From positions 49,186,572-49,250,571 of the forward strand of contig NC_060059.1 of assembly GCF_020283565.1 (NCBI RefSeq): 64,000 bases of DNA, read 5' to 3'. The notes under the pieces are model-generated. The model saw nothing but the letters and a program-made list of their open reading frames with translations, did not search any database and was not told the DNA's origin. This DNA comes from Trifolium pratense. Lineage: Eukaryota > Streptophyta > Magnoliopsida > Fabales > Fabaceae. The translations under genes and the position numbers were made by a program. Position 1 is the first letter of the stretch. The number at the start of each line of letters is the position of its first letter. Below, in pieces: positions 11,621-22,296 of this stretch.

Positions 11621-12350
11621 GTTGCTCCTAGGTATAGGAGTAATGACTTAAGGTCCATGCCCGTATGTCGAGGAGTTGTTTTCCTCGTCAATCTTAGGAG
11701 GAGTTCATAATTCACTGATTATGTTTGTTGCTCGTTTGCACGAGCAGAGTTTATATGTTGTTCGTAAATTCCTCTATGGCACGACGAGGAGGATTTTACA
11801 AGGGGTAAGCTTCCTTTTGCTCGTAATGCGTGCCACGGTGTTCGTGGTGGAAATTACGGGGAGAGGATTTTACCTTTTGGAATTATTGGCTTTTTACTCC
11901 CTCGACTTATTGTCGAGGAGATATTGCGTATATTGCATCAAGTTGATGCTGCCTGTTTTTGCGGGCACGTTCAGTTACGTTTGCTTTGCTTGCCCGTAAT
12001 TCGCGTTTGTCTGCTCGAAACGTCGATGAGATATTTGCGTTGGGGATAACGATGAGTTCCTCGAGGGACGCATCGTCAGTTTGAAGTGACCTGAAAAGAC
12101 AAGCGTTTCGCCTTTCCAAGCCACGTGTGTGGGCTATGAAGAGACGCAATTATTGCCTAGGGAACAGACATTAATTGCTTCGTTTTGCGAGGAGGCTTTC
12201 TAGCCGTTAGATCGTTGCGTCTTTTGATTTCTCTTGAGATCGAATCTTGGCCATTTGATGGCTTTTAATCACAACCGTTGGATTTTGATCAACGGTGTTT
12301 ATGTGTAAGGTGCATTGCCTCGTGATGGAGGTGCAAGGTTTTGAAACGTC
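11621..12350 (+). other. Non-coding part of the Tat element between 3' LTR and antisense gene
   Basis: No coding sequence recognised. It is rich in GTCGAGGAG/CTCGTCG-type words and forms the upstream region of the antisense gene that starts near 12380. Confidence 0.5.
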
Positions 12351-12358
12351 TATAAATA
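12351..12358 (+). promoter_or_regulatory. TATA box of the antisense gene
   Basis: TATAAATA lies on the plus strand about 1.1 kb upstream of the ATG at 13482. A transcription start near 12380-12390 would give a short non-coding first exon ending at 12492. Confidence 0.65.
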
Positions 12359-12492
12359 GGAAGAAAGGAAATCATTTGGAACTTTTCACTCCTTTTTTCC
12401 ATTCGTTGCTGCTGCTCTCACCTGCTCCACTTTCAGAGTTCAAGTTCGCCACTTCTCACTTCATTTGCAGATTCAAATCTTCATTCAAACAG

Positions 12493-13472
12493 GTAATGTG
12501 TGTTTTGCTTCTTGCTTCTGTTAATCTTCTTTTGTGGATTTTGTCCCTGTTATGCACTTAGCCAAAACTTAATGTTTCAGCGTGATTTGATATTTGGTTT
12601 GCATGTTGTTTAGATCCCCTTATGTTCTTTCTTTAGTTTTAGGGATCTCGTGTTATGAGTTTTGTTTGGGTTTTTAGCAACCCATTTCCTCTGTGTGTCC
12701 CTGATTTTGGTGTGGTTTGGTGTTTGAATCAACGCCAAACTCTGCCATCGTGTGCCTATAAGCATTTTGGGTTTATGTTTCCATTTCTATCGAGTGTTTA
12801 GCGTTTGGTTTTATGCTATGATTGTGGATGTTTTCGTTTTCTGGAAAAATGAAGAACTTTGATGAACTTTGATTTTACTTCTGGAAAAATGATGAACGAT
12901 GCGATGAAGATGATGAATCTTCTGGGTTTTTGCGAAGAACACTCATAGATTTCTGGAATTCTATGAGTTTTATGTCGGGGAGAGAAGCATTGTTCTCTCT
13001 CCTCGTTACAACTAATCTTCTCCCCGTTTAGTATAGCAAAATGCTAGGCTATTTGAACCTTGTGTCGGGGAGCTTCTCCCCGTCTTCGCCTTAGCGAATT
13101 ATGTGTGTCTTCAACAAGTTTTATGGATGTCGGGGACTTTCTCCCCGTTGTTTCGCTGGGAAATTTGGTAGATACATGAGTTTGTAGAAACTCTGTGTCG
13201 GGGAGCTTCTCCCCGTTTTTAACTTTAGGTTTTTATGCAAAACTAAGTTTGCTTCTAAGTGTCGAGCAACGTTTTGAGCTTGTGTCGGGGACCTTCTCCC
13301 CGTTTTAGGCTTTGTTATCGTTTCCTCTGTTTTGTCTTTGTTTGCCATTTTGATAAGGGCTTTTGGTCGGGGACAGCGTCCTCGCCCTATTTCACGCCCT
13401 TTCACTTGAATTGCGGTGAAAGGGTGGATTTGATATGACTGTCGAATTCACTTTATTTTCGCTGCTTTTCAG
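12493..13472 (+). other. Predicted 5'-UTR intron of the antisense gene
   Basis: A donor AACAG|GTAATG at 12492/12493 and an acceptor CTTTTCAG|GTACTC at 13472/13473 bracket 980 bp of T-rich DNA with no open frame. The ATG follows nine bases after the acceptor. Long 5'-UTR introns often raise expression in plants. Confidence 0.6.
12970..13390 (+). repeat. Six short hairpin repeats, TCGGGGA...TCCCCG type
   Basis: Inverted-repeat units such as TCGGGGAGCTTCTCCCCG start near 12974, 13063, 13129, 13197, 13283 and 13367, spaced about 65-90 bp. The first and last are degenerate. Each could fold into a six-pair stem with a loop of about five bases in the pre-mRNA or on either DNA strand. Confidence 0.85.
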
Positions 13473-13481
13473 GTACTCAAA

Positions 13482-15562
13482 ATGTCAGACGTGGAGGAAG
13501 TAACGGGGAGCCAAGCCACGTCGAAACACAAGCTGGTCGACACTATTACTGACCCAGAGCTGGCTTGGGTTGCGCCCGAGCCCCGGGGGATTGCTTCGAC
13601 GATTACCGCGCAGGATCCGCGGCTTTTTACTGTCGTCGAGGAGGCTGGTTCAGAGAACTGGGAGGTTCATATGCCCGCCGAAGGGGAGCGGGTTTGTTCG
13701 TCGTACGCAGGATGTAGTTTTACTATGTACGAGATGGCGTTCAAAGAGTTGGGGTTTCGGCTGCCCTTCAACGATCTCGAAGCCGGAATTTTTGGCCGCC
13801 TAAGAGTGGCTCCTTCACAGCTTCATCCAAATTCACTAGCGTTCATCCGGGCCTACCAGATCCTTTGTCGGTATCTGGAGGTGGAGGCTACTGTTGCCCT
13901 GTTCTTTTATATTTTCCAAATCCAACGCCAGAAAGTCGGGGATCGACAAGGTTGGATTTCCTTAAAGCATCAGTCGAGCAAGATTTTTAGGATGTTCGTT
14001 GAGTCTGCTCGGGGCTTCAAGGAGAGATATTATGTGGTGAGGGCATTGACGGAGTTTGCCGAGGATTCCCTCCACATGGAGAAGCCTGTATTCAACGAGG
14101 ACGGGACTCCTCAGTTGGACGAGGAGGGGGGACAGGTAACGGAGTGGGTTCTCCGGTTTCCATTATCGTGGTCGTCAGAGCATTTTGATTTGCGGACCGA
14201 CGAGTATCTAACTGCGGCCGAGGATCTTACCCCGGCCGAAATGGCGGGCTTTCAAAAGCTCCAAACATATGTAGATGGCTTTAAGCCTTGCAAGGTCATG
14301 ACCAGCTTAGGGGAGGTTGCATTGGACAAGCACGGTAAACCGAGGATCGAGCCTCGTTTTGTTAATACCAAACTGTTGTTGTCGTGCAAGACTGTTTCAG
14401 CCGAGGACACTCTGCTGGGTATCCGTTTTTCTGCCTGCCCGTCTTTTACTTGTAATAAATTTATATAATTTTATGTTTGATTTCTCCCCGTGATTCTGAC
14501 CACGTTTTTAACTTTGCAGGTAGAATGGCAGATCTTGCTAGTGAGCTTGTCAGGATAGCTGCTGAACAGAAGGGAGAGAAGGCTAGGAAAAAGGCGAGGA
14601 GGGCCAAGCCAACCATTTTGATGGGCGATCAGGGTGCTTCGGGGAGCGTCTCCCAATCTTCCCCGGTAGGCAGTTCAGCTGGGACTCCGGGTGGTCGAAC
14701 GAAGAGGCAGCGGGAGGAGCGTATGGCGCCTATCGTCGACTTGTCAGAAGGGGACGGGGGCTTTACTCTCCCCGCGTGTTTGAGCGACCAGAAATACTTC
14801 GACAAGAATCCCCTCCAGGTGCCCGCTTCAGAGAAGGCTTTTGTACTGGGCGCTTCCGCATCTGCCCGACAGAAGCAGCTGAATGAGGATGTTGCTGCTG
14901 TCATCCGTCTGGCGGAGACAGCCTTGGTGCTGAATGAAGGGGGACCAACTCACGAGGTGGAGAAGTTGGCTGCTCGGAATGCCAAGCTGGAGGGAAAAAT
15001 TATGCTGATGGAGGGTGAGCTGATCGATCTGAGGGGGAAGCAGGAGAATTATGGCCAGCTGCTGAAAGATGTCAGGGAGAGCCGGGATGAACTGGAACTT
15101 GTGAAGAAAAATCTTGAGGGAGTGGAGGCCCGGAGTGCCGAGGAGAAAAGACAGTTGGAAGGGGTGATAGCTGACCTTCAGTCCAAGCTGGCTCCTACTG
15201 CCGATGAGGGTGCTGAGATTTCCAAGATGGTAAGTCGGGCTGACCTAGTCAAGGAGATCAAGAGGCAGCGTGGTCTGATGTTGGCGAGCATGATCCATGG
15301 ATGGAAGAATGCGATCGCCCAACTTAGGGTTGTGAATGCCGAGCGTGACTTGATCACTGAAGGTATTCACAAACTCAAACGGGTTGAGAACGGGCAGATC
15401 ATCATTCCCGAAGAGTACAGGGAAATGGAGCTTGAGGAGGAGAAGCTGGATGCGGAGGTGGTTGATGATGAGGACGAGGAGGATGAGGAAGTCGAAGAGG
15501 AGGTTGTCGGGGAGGAGAGGGCACCGGAGGGCAACCCAGAGGGTCATGATGAAAGCTCCTGA
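13482..15562 (+). CDS. Spliced antisense protein of the Tat element (Transposase_28/'putative gypsy type transposon' family)
   Basis: Exon 13482-14418, intron 14419-14519 (donor CTGG|GTATCC, acceptor TTTGCAG|GTAGAATGG) and exon 14520-15562 join in phase 1 to a frame of about 659 residues. The N-terminal half has a globular domain with the DLEAGIFG...LHPNSLAFIRAY signature known from plant 'putative gypsy type transposon' proteins (PF04195-like). The C-terminal half has a basic start, a long coiled coil (about residues 450-560) and a very acidic tail. It converges with pol, whose end is at 16281. Antisense genes between pol and the 3' LTR are known in the Tat group; their role is not established. 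The unspliced frame stops at 14468, so splicing is needed for the full protein. Confidence 0.8.
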
Positions 15563-16280
15563 TCTTCCCCGGATTTTTATTTGGGCCTGCGCGCCAATGA
15601 CTTGTAATTTACTTTTATTTTGAACAATATTTGGGGGCCTGCGTGCCCGGTTTTTGTAACACCTGAACAAATGGGTTTTTATGCCCGGTATTTATAACAA
15701 TGATCGTTTTATTCATCCTGCTCGTCTATTTTATCTCCTCGTATGTATGTTTAAGTTATTGCTCTTTGTTTTTGCTAAGTTATGCCTGTGTGAAATATGC
15801 ATGTCTTTATGCTTGCTCGTTTTTAACTTAACAAATTTTTGGTTTTGATATTCGTATACTTGCTCGACATTGTTGTATGCCTGCTCGACAAAACCGTTTT
15901 TATATTTGTAAGTTTTCTGTTGCGAGCGCGTTTCGTCGAGGAGGTCGTCCTCGGATTTAACTTAGAAAGTTTAGGGAACTAACTAAGCGCCTAGAGTTGT
16001 TTTCTGAGGCTAATACGGACGCCGACACGTTGTTGTGCCCGCCCCCGCGGCTTGAACTTCCCATCGCGAGCTGGGCGTTAAGCCTTGGCACGAAGACGAG
16101 GAGCTTGTCTCAAAGGTCATCCTCGTCGAGGAGACGCTATGCCCTTCCTGAGCCAAAGTATCTCTTTTTCAGTTATTGGATCGAGCACGTGTGCCCGCGT
16201 GCTTTCCGTTGTCGGGGTGTCGGGCTCGTTGCTAGAGGATCCGAGCAGCCTTTTAGAATTGTTTTTAGTTTGGCAATAAC
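15563..16280. other. Spacer between convergent antisense gene and pol
   Basis: Probably holds the 3' UTR of the antisense gene (T-rich after the stop at 15562). It is also part of the long 3' non-coding region of the genomic RNA. Plus-strand frames at 15997-16284 look like chance. Confidence 0.45.
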
Positions 16281-19200
16281 TTAGCTATAATATTGTTTTA
16301 ATTTTTGGGCGTTCCAAGGTCGAGGAAGTTTCTTTCCTCGAAGATCCTCGAGATAATACGCGCCATTTTCTGTTTTGTCGATGACGCGATATGGTCCTTC
16401 CCAGTTGGCCGCCAATTTACCATCCTGGGAGTCCTTAGCATTTCGTCTTAAGACGAGGCTGCCCACTTCAAATTCTCTTTTGATGACTTTGACGTCATGT
16501 CGGGCAGCTATTTTTTGTTTAAGGGTGGCTTCCCGAAGGGATGCCCCCGTGCGGATCTCTTCGACGAGATCAAGCTCTTCACGGAGAGCTTCGTCGTTCA
16601 TTTCTTCTTCGAGCGGTTGCTCGGTTCGGCGAGATGGCTCGCCCACCTCCACGGGGATGACTGCTTCTGTTCCATATACCATTCTAAATGGGGTCTCCCC
16701 GGTTGTGGAGTGTGGTGTTGTGCGATAGGCCCAAAGGACGCTTTCGAGCTCCTCGACCCATTTCTTTTTGTTCTGGTCCAATCTTCGACGTAGGCCGCGC
16801 AGGATTACTCTGTTGGCGGCCTCGGCTTGCCCGTTAGTTTGGGGATGTTCCACGGAAGTGAAATGTTGCTTAGTCCCCAGGGCAGCGAGGAAGTCTTGGA
16901 AACTTTTGTCCGTGAATTGTGTCCCGTTGTCCGTGACGACGGCCTGTGGTATCCCAAATCGGCAGAGTACGTCGCGTTTGAAGAAACGGAGTATCCTGAA
17001 CGACGTTATGTCGGAGAGGGGTTCAGCCTCTACCCACTTGGTGAAATAGTCCACGGCGACTATTAGAAATTTATTTTGGTGGAGTCCCTTTGTGAAGGGG
17101 CCAAGTATGTCCATGCCCCACCAAGCGAAGGGCCATGGTGACGACAAAGATTTGAGTTCGTGGGGAGGAGCTAGGTGCATGTCCCCATGTCGTTGACATT
17201 TGTCGCATTTCTTCACATGGTCCTTTGCGTCTTGCTGCATGGTGGGCCAGTAGTATCCTGCTCGGAGAGCTTTCCTGGCCAGCGATCTTCCTCCCAGATG
17301 CTGGGCGTTGATTCCCTCGTGTACCTCGCGCAAGATATAGTCGACCGTTTCCTCGTCGACGCATTTAAGGAGTGGGATTGAGAATCCTCTTCTATATAAC
17401 TTTCCGTCGAGGACGACATAAGCGCATGCTCGACGTCTAATTATTGCTGCCTCTTTCTGATCGTCAGGGAGGGTTCCATTCGCGAGGAAATTGTATACGG
17501 GGGTCATCCAGCAGTTTTGGTCGCCAATGACATTTATGTCGAGGACGTTGCTCGCCTTCTCGATGCTTGGTCGGGGGAGTACTTCCTGAATGACGGATTT
17601 GTTTCCGCCTTTCTTTTTTGTGCTCGCCAGTTTGGACAGGATATCTGCCCGTTTGTTGTGCTCGCGTGGAACGTGTTGGACCTCCACGGATTCGAACTTA
17701 GTGATTTTTTCCTTCACTAATGCTAGATATTCAGAGAGATTATCATTTTTGGCTTGATATTCTCCCAATACTTGTGAGGCAACAAGTTGTGAATCTGTGA
17801 AAATTTTTACTTCTTTTGCCTCCATGTCCTCGGCCAACCGTAGCCCTGCTAGGAAGGCTTCGTATTCTGCTTGGTTATTTGATGTCGGGAAGGATAGTGC
17901 TAGGGAAACTTCGATGATGATCCCATTTTCGTTTTCCAGGATAATTCCTGCTCCTGCTCCCGTGGAGCTTGACGCTCCATCGACGAATATTGTCCATTTG
18001 TCTGCCTCGCTTGTCGAGGAGGCTGGACTTGTCATTTCGGCCACAAAGTCTGCTAGGACTTGTGATTTTAGCGCTTTCCTGCTTTCGTAACGAATGTCGA
18101 ATTCGGAAAGCTCGAGGGACCATTTGAGCATCCTGCCCGCCATGTCTGGTCGACCAAGCAATGATTTGATGGGTTGGTCGGTTCGTACTATGATTGTGTG
18201 TGCTAGGAAGTAGTGACGTAGTCTTCTTGCTGCGTTGATCAAGGCGAGGGCCACCTTTTCGATTTGTGTATATCTGAGTTCGGGCCCCTGTAGGGCCTTG
18301 CTCGTGAAGTACACTGGTTTTTGTCCTTCCGTTGTTTCGCGGACAAGGGCTGCGCTGACGGCCTCGGAAGCGACGGAGAGGTAGATGTATAACACCTCCT
18401 CGACGTCCGGGCGCGAGAGGACTGGGGGTTCGGACAGGGCCTTCTTAAGATGTTGGAGGGCCTGCTCGCACTCGTCCGTCCATTCGAACACAGCTTCTTT
18501 CCTTAGTAATTTGAAAAGCGGTAATGCGTGTTGAGCAGATTTTGCTACGAAGCGAGACAATGAGGTCAGCATTCCGTTCAGGGTTTGTATGGATTTTTTG
18601 TTGCTCGGAGTTGGGAGCTCCGTAAAGGCACGACATTTGTCGGGGTTGGCTTCGATTCCTCGTTCTGTTAGGTAGAATCCGAGGAACTTTCCTGCTCGTA
18701 CCCCGAAGGTGCACTTTTCTGGGTTGAATCGCATGTTGTGTTTTCTGGCCTGCTCGAAGACCTTACGTAGGTGGGCGGTATGGTCGATTTCCTCGTGGGA
18801 TTTTATGATCATGTCGTCCATGTAGACTTCGAGCATGTCGCCTATTTCTGCCCGGAATACTTTATTCATCATCCGCTGGTATGTAGCACCAGCGTTTTTT
18901 AGACCGAAGGGCATTACGTTGTAGTAATAGTTGCCCGACTCGGTCATGAAAGCTGTTTTTCCCCTGTCGGCCACAGCCATTGGGATTTGGTTGTATCCTG
19001 AATATGCATCCATAAAAGACAATAATTTAAAGCCAGAAGAATTATCGACTAATTTATCAATGCAAGGTAAAGGATAGGAATCTTTAGGGCAAGCCCTATT
19101 GAGATCGGTATAGTCAACACACATGCGCCATTTTCCATTAGATTTTTTAACTAGTACAACGTTTGACAACCAGGTAGTGTATCTGGCTTCAGAAATAAAA

Positions 19201-19450
19201 TTTGCCTCTAGGAGGTCTTTTACAGCTTTTTCAGCAGCCTCCGCTTTTTCGGGAGACTGCCTACGCCTACGTTGCACTACAGCACTAGCAAGTGGGTCGA
19301 CAGTAAGTTGATGACAAGCGATGTTTGGATCCAGTCCGGGCATGTCAGCAGCGTGCCATGCGAACAAGTCAGCATCTGCTTCCTCGCCAACTCGGGGAGT
19401 CCCGTACCAATCTTGACTCCTTTTTCTGGATCCTCGCCAAACTGGACTAT
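16281..19450 (-). CDS. pol: Tat element pol: reverse transcriptase, two RNase H domains, integrase
   Basis: The frame is open from about 19450 to the stop at 16281-16283; clear pol homology starts near 19367 (FAWHAADMPGLD). Counting from there: reverse transcriptase about residues 40-210 with the active-site YMDD near 180; the usual RNase H about 300-410; then a second RNase H about 455-590 with FVDGASSS, an acidic NNQAEYE, FTDSQ and the final Asp in a HNKRAD motif. Integrase has its HHCC zinc finger near 680-725 and acidic triad in MDILGPF, VTDNGTQF and the Glu of QTNGQAEAANR (about 750-850). A GPY-type C-terminal module (WEGPYRV) lies near 990. All catalytic motifs I can check are present. 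Pol is in the -1 frame relative to gag-protease. Confidence 0.95.
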
Positions 19451-22201
19451 CTCAAAGTCTCCATCTGGAATGGGGCGATAATGCTCTTTGCTCGCCTCGT
19501 CGTCCTCCTTCTCCTCCTTCCTCAGCTTTTTCTCCTCCTTATGCTCTTTCTTGGAGGTACGGCTGTCAAGATCAACAGAGCTCACACTTGGACCGGGCAG
19601 ACTTGGTGGTGCTTCCGGGGATGGTTTTGGTGGTGTTTCCGAGGAAGGCTTTGGCTTCTTTGCTTCAGGAGCTTTGCCAATGAAGTTGTTTCCTTTGGAT
19701 GCTGCGTCAAAGCACCTCCTCGCGGCTTCGATGTCCCCGTGCAAAGTAGCAACCTGCCCCTTATGAGTGTAATATTTCATCTTCAGGTGGGCGGTGGAGG
19801 GGACAGCCATCAGGTCTGCTATGGCCGTCCTGCCGATGATGCACTGGTAGAGGCAGGGGCAGTCCACGACCAAGAATTTCACCCTGATCGACTTAGCAGT
19901 CTCTTCGGAGCCAAAGGTGACGATCAGGTCGACATAACCCCAAGGCCTAGTAGTTGCTCCATTGAATCCTGTGAGGTCTGAGCCCATGTATGGGGTGAGG
20001 TGTGTCTCGTCCAGCTGTAAGGTCCTGAACAAACTGGCGTACATGATGTCGCAAGAGCTCCCCGGATCGATGAGGACCCGACGAACGTCCATGTTGGCCA
20101 TGTCTGCCCGGACGAGGAGGGGAATTTGGAAATTGGCTGTCCCACCGGGCAGCTCTTCTCGATAGAAGGCTAAAGGCATTGATCGCCCCTTCGCCTTGTC
20201 CAGCGTTGCGTTCATATTCGAGGACGTGTTGATGAGATCCTCGAATTTTCTTTTTATTGATCCGACGGTGTGCTTGTCCATGTGACCGCCGGATATGACG
20301 AGTGAGTCTGTGAAGTAGTCCCCCGTGCTAAGCGTAGGACCAGTATAAGTGTCCTCAAAATCGCTGGGGATAGCCAAATCTTCTGGCCGGGATACGCTCA
20401 TAGCTATCTGCTTGGCGTTTTTCTGCCCGGCTGGCTGTGGAGGGACCTCCTCGACCGCGCGAGTCTCCGCGGTTTCGGGTCGAGGATCATTGTTTCTTTT
20501 CACGAACTGTCTTAGTTGTCCGTTTCTGATCATGATTTCAATAGCATCCTTCAGTTGGATGCAGTCGTCGGTCCTGTGACCATAACTCTTGTGGTATCTG
20601 CAGTACCTATTTTTGTCTTGGCCGGGTTTTAGGGGGGTTGGCTTTGGTTGTTTCACATTTGCTCTGTCGAACTCAGAGATGTGAACCTCAGCGAATATCT
20701 CTCCCCGTGATTTGACGAGTTGGGTGTAGGTGGCGAATGTGCTTGGAGGACCACGAGGCTCTCGTCTTTCACCCCTCCTTCTGTCTCTGCCCCTCTCGCC
20801 ACCCCGATCGCCGCCTCTATCGTGTCCCCTGTCGCCACCCCTGTCATCGTTCCTATGGGAGGGCTCGCGGGCAGGGTGGCTGCTTCCAGGTCGGGCAAGG
20901 CGGGCGACATCAGCTGCCTGGACTTCCTCGTAATCAATGTACTTTTGAGCTTTTAGGAGGAGGTCGTCCCAGGTGGGTGGTTTTTCTATGCCCACAGCTT
21001 TGGCAAAATCGCTGCCCGGGCGAAGGCCCCTCTGCAGCAAGTATTTTTTCATATCGTCGGTTGTTTCGACTTGCACAGCCTCTTTATTGAACCTCTCGAC
21101 GAAATTGCGGAGAGTTTCATCCTCGGCTTGGTATATGGCCTCCAAGGCGTGCACAGTCTTTGGATGCTTGCGGGAAGCAGTGAAGTGTCTGGAAAACTGT
21201 TCAGTCAGATCCCTCCATGAATGGATGGATTGAGGGGGCAGGCTTTGGTACCATGCCATTGCTCCCTTCCTCAGCGTGGTTGGGAACAGTCTGCACCTAA
21301 TGGCACCGCTAATGTTCCTGAAATCCAGGTTAGCGTTCACATTGGCTATGTGATCGTCGGGGTCGGTCAAGCCATCGTACGCGGGGAGCGTAGGAGGTCT
21401 CTCGAAGCCCTTTGGAACACGCTTCCTCAGAATGTCTGCGGACAGGGGGCATCGGGGATCACCCTCGTCACTCCCATTGGGAGAATGGTCCTCGGAAGAC
21501 CGGGGAGAATTATCGCCGGGCATGGGCGTTTGACTGCGAGATTTGCGAGGACGATAGCTGCCCGACGCGCCATGCTTGGCCATGTTCGTCAACCCTTGAG
21601 GTGAATGGCGGCGCGGGGCTTCGTGCTTCCCTTTCTTGCCCGGGGAGAGCCTACCCTCGCGATGTGGAGGAGTACGATCCCTCTTCCGAGGAGTAACTTC
21701 GACCCTCTCTAAGTCGGGGCGTCGATGTTTGACGGCCGCCGGACGGGGAGGGGAAGGAGTAGCCTGGTGTCTCCGCGGGGGAGAGTTGGTCTTTCTGCGA
21801 CGCCGGCTCTTCTCCAGCGCGGCGATTCTTTCGCTCTGCTCGTCCAGTCGACGATTTTGAGCCTGCATGGCCTCCGTTGTTTGTTTGAGGGCAGCGATCA
21901 AGGCTGCGACTTCAGAGTTGGCCAAGACGGCGGGCTGTTCGGCGTTGTTTGCCGGAGTTTCTTGTTTCAATTGCGGGCGTTTGCCCATCTGACGATCGGT
22001 TAGGATCTCGACGTCTTCTTCATCGGAAGAGAGTGAGGTTTCCCGTCCGTCGCGGGAGTCGGTTTCTGGACCGTGAGACGCGGTGGTATTGTCACGCACC
22101 GGGGATAGCACGGTGTTATGCTGCGGCGGCGGAGAGGATGGAACGTTGAGCACGTTATCGTCGCCGGCGTCGGTGTTGAGTGGCTGCGAAGAACTGGCCA
22201 T
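19277..22201 (-). CDS. gag: Tat element gag-protease polyprotein
   Basis: A 974-residue frame begins at ATG 22201, about 95 bp after the primer-binding site. The N-terminal 230 residues are low-complexity, Ser/Arg-rich, with a Gln/Arg coiled stretch. The retrotransposon gag (capsid) domain spans about residues 255-390 (PTLPAYDG..., AMAWYQSLP, HSWRDL). An arginine/glycine-rich linker is followed by a CRYHKSYGHRTDDC zinc-binding motif near 535, and an aspartic protease with LIDPGSS near 710. The C-terminal residues approach the usual protease/RT junction (VKIGTGLPEL) but then leave the expected frame, and the frame stops at 19277 after overlapping pol. This may be a programmed shift or an inactivating indel. 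Confidence 0.92.
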   Translation of the reverse strand: MASSSQPLNTDAGDDNVLNVPSSPPPQHNTVLSPVRDNTTASHGPETDSRDGRETSLSSDEEDVEILTDRQMGKRPQLKQETPANNAEQPAVLANSEVAALIAALKQTTEAMQAQNRRLDEQSERIAALEKSRRRRKTNSPPRRHQATPSPPRPAAVKHRRPDLERVEVTPRKRDRTPPHREGRLSPGKKGKHEAPRRHSPQGLTNMAKHGASGSYRPRKSRSQTPMPGDNSPRSSEDHSPNGSDEGDPRCPLSADILRKRVPKGFERPPTLPAYDGLTDPDDHIANVNANLDFRNISGAIRCRLFPTTLRKGAMAWYQSLPPQSIHSWRDLTEQFSRHFTASRKHPKTVHALEAIYQAEDETLRNFVERFNKEAVQVETTDDMKKYLLQRGLRPGSDFAKAVGIEKPPTWDDLLLKAQKYIDYEEVQAADVARLARPGSSHPAREPSHRNDDRGGDRGHDRGGDRGGERGRDRRRGERREPRGPPSTFATYTQLVKSRGEIFAEVHISEFDRANVKQPKPTPLKPGQDKNRYCRYHKSYGHRTDDCIQLKDAIEIMIRNGQLRQFVKRNNDPRPETAETRAVEEVPPQPAGQKNAKQIAMSVSRPEDLAIPSDFEDTYTGPTLSTGDYFTDSLVISGGHMDKHTVGSIKRKFEDLINTSSNMNATLDKAKGRSMPLAFYREELPGGTANFQIPLLVRADMANMDVRRVLIDPGSSCDIMYASLFRTLQLDETHLTPYMGSDLTGFNGATTRPWGYVDLIVTFGSEETAKSIRVKFLVVDCPCLYQCIIGRTAIADLMAVPSTAHLKMKYYTHKGQVATLHGDIEAARRCFDAASKGNNFIGKAPEAKKPKPSSETPPKPSPEAPPSLPGPSVSSVDLDSRTSKKEHKEEKKLRKEEKEDDEASKEHYRPIPDGDFEIVQFGEDPEKGVKIGTGLPELARKQMLTCSHGTLLTCPDWIQTSLVINLLSTHLLVL

Positions 22202-22278
22202 GATGAAGTTTTTTGAGAGGTTTGGTTTTTTATCTTTGTTTCTTTGGAGAAAGGTTAAAGAATGGGGAAGAACTCAGT

Positions 22279-22295
22279 TCCCACAGACGGCGCCA
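22279..22295 (-). other. Primer-binding site of the Tat element
   Basis: On the minus strand, one base after the 5' LTR, the sequence reads TGGCGCCGTCTGTGGGA, a tRNA 3'-end complement of the GGCGCC type. Confidence 0.75.
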
Positions 22296-22296
22296 C

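Noticed and set aside
16375..18090. Several plus-strand frames opposite pol
   Set aside because: They are antisense shadows of the conserved pol coding sequence with no domains of their own.
20720..21090. Arg/Pro-rich plus-strand frames opposite gag
   Set aside because: Three overlapping frames over an Arg/Gly-rich repeat of gag; composition alone explains them.
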